NCBI GenBank assembly: GCA_030614945.1 | Contig: JAUXAH010000160.1 | Location: 1 to 5,142, forward strand | Length of the DNA stretch: 5,142 nt | From: Phycisphaerae bacterium | GTDB taxonomy: Bacteria; Planctomycetota; Phycisphaerae; Sedimentisphaerales; SG8-4 | Direction: 5' to 3' | In this document: positions 3,511-5,142 of the stretch, one piece after another | Layout: every line of letters starts with the position of its first letter | How positions within the stretch are numbered: position 1 is the stretch's first letter | Notes under the pieces: generated by a model | What the model saw: the letters and a program-made list of their open reading frames with translations, nothing else | Databases searched by the model: none | What the model was told of the DNA's origin: nothing | Program-made: the position numbers and the translations under genes

Positions 3511-4275
3511 GTGGCTAGGTCGAATAAGCTGAATAGAACGAATAGGACGAGTTCAGCATCGGATTCAACATCGGGTTCAGGCCCTAATAGGGGTGGTACT
3601 CTTACGTGTCCTGAACCCAACTGCAATAGAGTGTTCAGTGGGAAACGCGCACGGCAAGCGTTGGCCATGCACCGTCTGAAAGCTCATGGGGTACCCACCG
3701 TCCAGCCTAGGATTGAAAAGGATCCATCCATCTCCGTGTTGGAGAACACAATCCGACTTTTGAAGCTCAAGGTAACTGAGGCTGATCTCGAAAAACGACT
3801 GCCGCAGCCTGAGCCTCAAAAGTCATCGGTTCCCTCGATGCAAGAAGCTACGTACTCCACTTGGTTATCGGCGCAAGCCGACCTATTAGAGGCGAAAGCC
3901 CAGGCTTTGAAAAATCCACCAGCGGCTAGCGCGGGGGATAGCGGCGAGCTCTCGGAGCTCCGTGCTGAGCTCCGTGTCGTAAAAGAAAAACTCGATGCAA
4001 AGCGTGATGATGAGATTTCAGCGCTCCGTGACGAGCTGCGCGAGGTGCGCAAGGAGCGAGCTCATCCTGCCTCGAGCAGCTCTGAAAAAGTCGAGCTCAG
4101 CCGCTTGGTGGCTGATACCGTCGATCGCGTCGGGGACCGAATCTCAGCTAAGTTGGACCCCGTCGTTGGCTGGATTTTCCAGGGTAATCCTGGGGAGAAA
4201 AAATTTGCGCCTGGGGCTCGAGATAATTCTGAGATTTTAAAAAAAATCAGGCCCGAATATGTCGTTGAGGAGTGA
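3511..4275 (+). CDS. C2H2 zinc-finger and coiled-coil protein, 254 aa (largest gene)
   Basis: The N-terminal tail (1-30) is polar and repetitive, rich in Asn, Arg, Thr and Ser. A C2H2-type finger follows: C33-x4-C38, F42, then H54-x4-H59, with a basic GKRARQ stretch between. Next come a helical Leu-rich segment (about 74-98), a Pro linker, and a strongly predicted coiled coil (about 147-184, heptads of Leu with Glu/Arg/Lys). The C-terminal domain (195-254) has a helix and an aromatic segment around VVGWIF. The start is the GTG at 3511, four bases after GAGGTGAT; an in-frame GTG at 3502 lies inside that ribosome site and is rejected. The fold suggests a DNA-bound oligomer, as in partition, DNA-packaging or structural nucleoproteins. 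It ends 11 bp before the next gene. Confidence 0.85.
   Translation: MARSNKLNRTNRTSSASDSTSGSGPNRGGTLTCPEPNCNRVFSGKRARQALAMHRLKAHGVPTVQPRIEKDPSISVLENTIRLLKLKVTEADLEKRLPQPEPQKSSVPSMQEATYSTWLSAQADLLEAKAQALKNPPAASAGDSGELSELRAELRVVKEKLDAKRDDEISALRDELREVRKERAHPASSSSEKVELSRLVADTVDRVGDRISAKLDPVVGWIFQGNPGEKKFAPGARDNSEILKKIRPEYVVEE
3522..3581 (+). repeat. Short tandem DNA repeats in the N-terminal tail of the zinc-finger gene
   Basis: Three 9-bp units (GAATAAGCT, GAATAGAAC, GAATAGGAC at 3522-3548) encode NKL-NRT-NRT. They are followed by two 12-bp units of TTCARCATCGGR (3552-3575) and the beginning of a third. Such microrepeats let a disordered tail change length by slippage. Confidence 0.75.
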
Positions 4276-4286
4276 GGAGTGATATC

Positions 4287-4712
4287 GTGGAAGGAGAAAC
4301 ACCTGGGGATCGGGTCGAAATTCTGCGGCGTAAGATTGCAAGCCTCCGGCCCAACCTTCTCAGTCGAATCGGTCAAAGTGACGTGGGTGATCTCCAGCCG
4401 GTTTCAGTTCCTCTGACCGGCCAAAACCTGCGCATCGTGAGCGCTGCCGGTGATAAGGTAGACCAACCTAGGGAGGTGGTCGCAACCGAACGCTCTGACC
4501 CGAGCTTCGCCGGCCCTCGCGCTCCTGGTCCTCTCATGTCGATCATCTCAACCCTGCTGCAGCCACCTCAACCATCCCAGGCTGAGCTTGAAGCGGTCCG
4601 ACTTGCTGAGCGCCAACGTGCTAGAGCTGAACTAGCTCGGGCTGAGCAGCTTCGACGCGAGCGCGAGGCTGCAGCTGATAAGGCTCGGGCCGAAAAGCCG
4701 GCGGTGTTGTAA
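4287..4712 (+). CDS. 141-aa protein with charged helical C-terminus
   Basis: No known family is evident. The N-terminal part (1-25) is an amphipathic charged helix, the middle (26-80) is probably beta and loop with many Pro, Val and Gly, and a hydrophobic patch PLMSIISTLL lies at about 82-91. The tail (99-136) is a continuous Ala/Arg/Glu/Leu helix typical of a coiled coil or long single helix. The start is the GTG at 4287, three bases after GGAGTGAT; the frame-opening GTG at 4272 lies inside the previous gene's stop region and has no ribosome site. It may assemble with the coiled coil of the upstream protein, given adjacency and matching helix type. The next gene begins 2 bases after its TAA. 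Confidence 0.8.
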   Translation: MEGETPGDRVEILRRKIASLRPNLLSRIGQSDVGDLQPVSVPLTGQNLRIVSAAGDKVDQPREVVATERSDPSFAGPRAPGPLMSIISTLLQPPQPSQAELEAVRLAERQRARAELARAEQLRREREAAADKARAEKPAVL

Positions 4713-4714
4713 TC

Positions 4715-5017
4715 ATGATCTCCGTTGAAGTTCTCGTGGACCTCCTGGGAATCCGCAAAAACTATCGATCCTACGCTGGCTCGTTAGATCCGGCTAGGCC
4801 TGCAAAGTTAAACGTGCTGTCTGACCTGGGTCGCCCTGGCAAGAGGGGCTGGCTCACAAATGACGATACGACACTAAGCTTCCTGGCCACGTTCAACGGT
4901 GGTGAACCTGTCGAAGTCATGGCCGGCGAGCGAATCCCTCTCGACTACCTCGTTATCGAAACGGTCCTTTTACGTGCGGCTGCCGGATCCCCCACCTATC
5001 GCATGATGGTTTGGTGA
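4715..5017 (+). CDS. 100-aa beta-rich protein ending in PTYRMMVW
   Basis: The sequence alternates hydrophobic and polar residues through most of its length (for example VEVMAGERIPLDYLVIETVLL at 66-86, split by turns), suggesting a compact beta-sandwich or barrel. It ends AGSPTYRMMVW, with Trp as the final residue. Small beta proteins with a late AGE-R-I-P-like strand and terminal hydrophobic strand occur as phage and virus structural proteins, so a virion or decoration protein is a reasonable but weak guess. There is no signal peptide or membrane span. The ATG start has GGTG about 8 nt upstream inside the previous gene. The stop TGA overlaps the GTG of the junction-spanning microprotein, whose C-terminus repeats the same motif. 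Confidence 0.8.
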   Translation: MISVEVLVDLLGIRKNYRSYAGSLDPARPAKLNVLSDLGRPGKRGWLTNDDTTLSFLATFNGGEPVEVMAGERIPLDYLVIETVLLRAAAGSPTYRMMVW

Positions 5018-5142
5018 TCCCACGCCCAAAAAACGAAAACGGTGCATCACTGTTTCGACCCGACATCGACGGCGGCATGCCTAGTTTTCGGATGGTCGTG
5101 TGGTAGTCTTTAAAAGGCCAGCCACACATAACTTCACCTGCG
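5002..5142. repeat. Right copy of the 141-bp terminal repeat
   Basis: This stretch is identical to bases 1-141 and begins within the last codons of the 100-aa gene. It shows that base 5001 is followed by base 1 on a circle. Annotations here duplicate those at the left end. Confidence 0.95.
5014..5106 (+). CDS. 30-aa microprotein crossing the circle junction, tail paralogous to the 100-aa protein
   Basis: On the linear contig this gene is seen whole only because of the terminal repeat; it is the same as 13-105. It starts with GTG at 5014 overlapping the TGA of the 100-aa gene (GTGA), or with the in-frame TTG three bases earlier, and ends TAG. Its last residues, P23-S-F-R-M-V-V-W30, match P93-T-Y-R-M-M-V-W100 of the upstream protein, and a preceding LFR aligns with LLR. 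The codons differ almost everywhere while the residues are kept, which argues for selection on protein. It may be the detached last hairpin of the same fold, a competitor, or a peptide recognised by a shared partner. The short length keeps confidence moderate. Confidence 0.6.
   Translation: MIPRPKNENGASLFRPDIDGGMPSFRMVVW

Noticed and set aside
4230..4275. A8 tract forming a possible -1 frameshift heptamer near the end of the zinc-finger gene
   Set aside because: The -1 frame meets a TGA at 4266-4268, so no fusion to the next gene results; the change would affect only a few residues.
1..5142. CRISPR array, insertion sequence or integrase attachment site
   Set aside because: No regularly spaced repeats, transposase or integrase signatures, or target-site duplications were seen.

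Overview
The window is a circular element read slightly more than once around. Bases 1-141 are identical to bases 5002-5142, so the unit is 5001 bp and the repeat is most likely an assembly overlap. The host looks archaeal. AT-rich TATA-like boxes precede genes (108-114, 232-238, 2280-2286), with TTG and GTG start codons common. Ribosome sites are of the GGTGAT type, matching the 16S 3' end, and there is a swapped-hairpin AbrB-like regulator alongside many tiny zinc-finger or zinc-ribbon proteins. GC content is moderate. None of this fixes the host lineage, and a bacterial host is not formally excluded.

Layout. Region 106-339 has two TATA-like boxes and possible RNA hairpins but no convincing gene. 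A Cys-rich 167-aa protein (340-843) follows, then a poorly resolved stretch with two competing frames (834-983 or 812-1129). Region 1130-1532 is noncoding and carries the most striking DNA structure: a 64-base fold-back (1202-1265) with 21-base arms and a G-tract loop able to form a four-run G-quadruplex, a candidate replication origin. A 55-aa zinc ribbon (1533-1700), a perfect 22-bp palindrome (1722-1743), a 45-aa C2H2 finger (1903-2040) and an overlapping 80-aa zinc ribbon (2012-2254) come next.

From 2258 on, a promoter flanked by two copies of the interrupted palindrome TTTAAC-GGT-GTTAAA drives a tightly packed same-strand gene train that runs across the contig junction to base 105. In order it encodes an AbrB-like protein, two tandem paralogous mini-proteins (44 and 41 aa), a ribbon-helix-helix regulator, a 47-aa single-span membrane protein, a 61-aa protein, a 254-aa zinc-finger/coiled-coil protein, a 141-aa protein with a charged helical tail, a 100-aa protein, and a 30-aa microprotein. 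The last two share the C-terminal motif P-[ST]-[FY]-R-M-x-V-W-stop. Gaps are 18 nt or less, or genes overlap, so this is probably one operon.

Function is inferred. I recognise no Rep, integrase, packaging ATPase or classical capsid protein. The left half would be replication and control (origin-like hairpin, zinc proteins); the right half could be an accessory or virion-like module. The best reading is a very small archaeal plasmid, virus or satellite of undescribed type that borrows replication functions or uses an unrecognised initiator.
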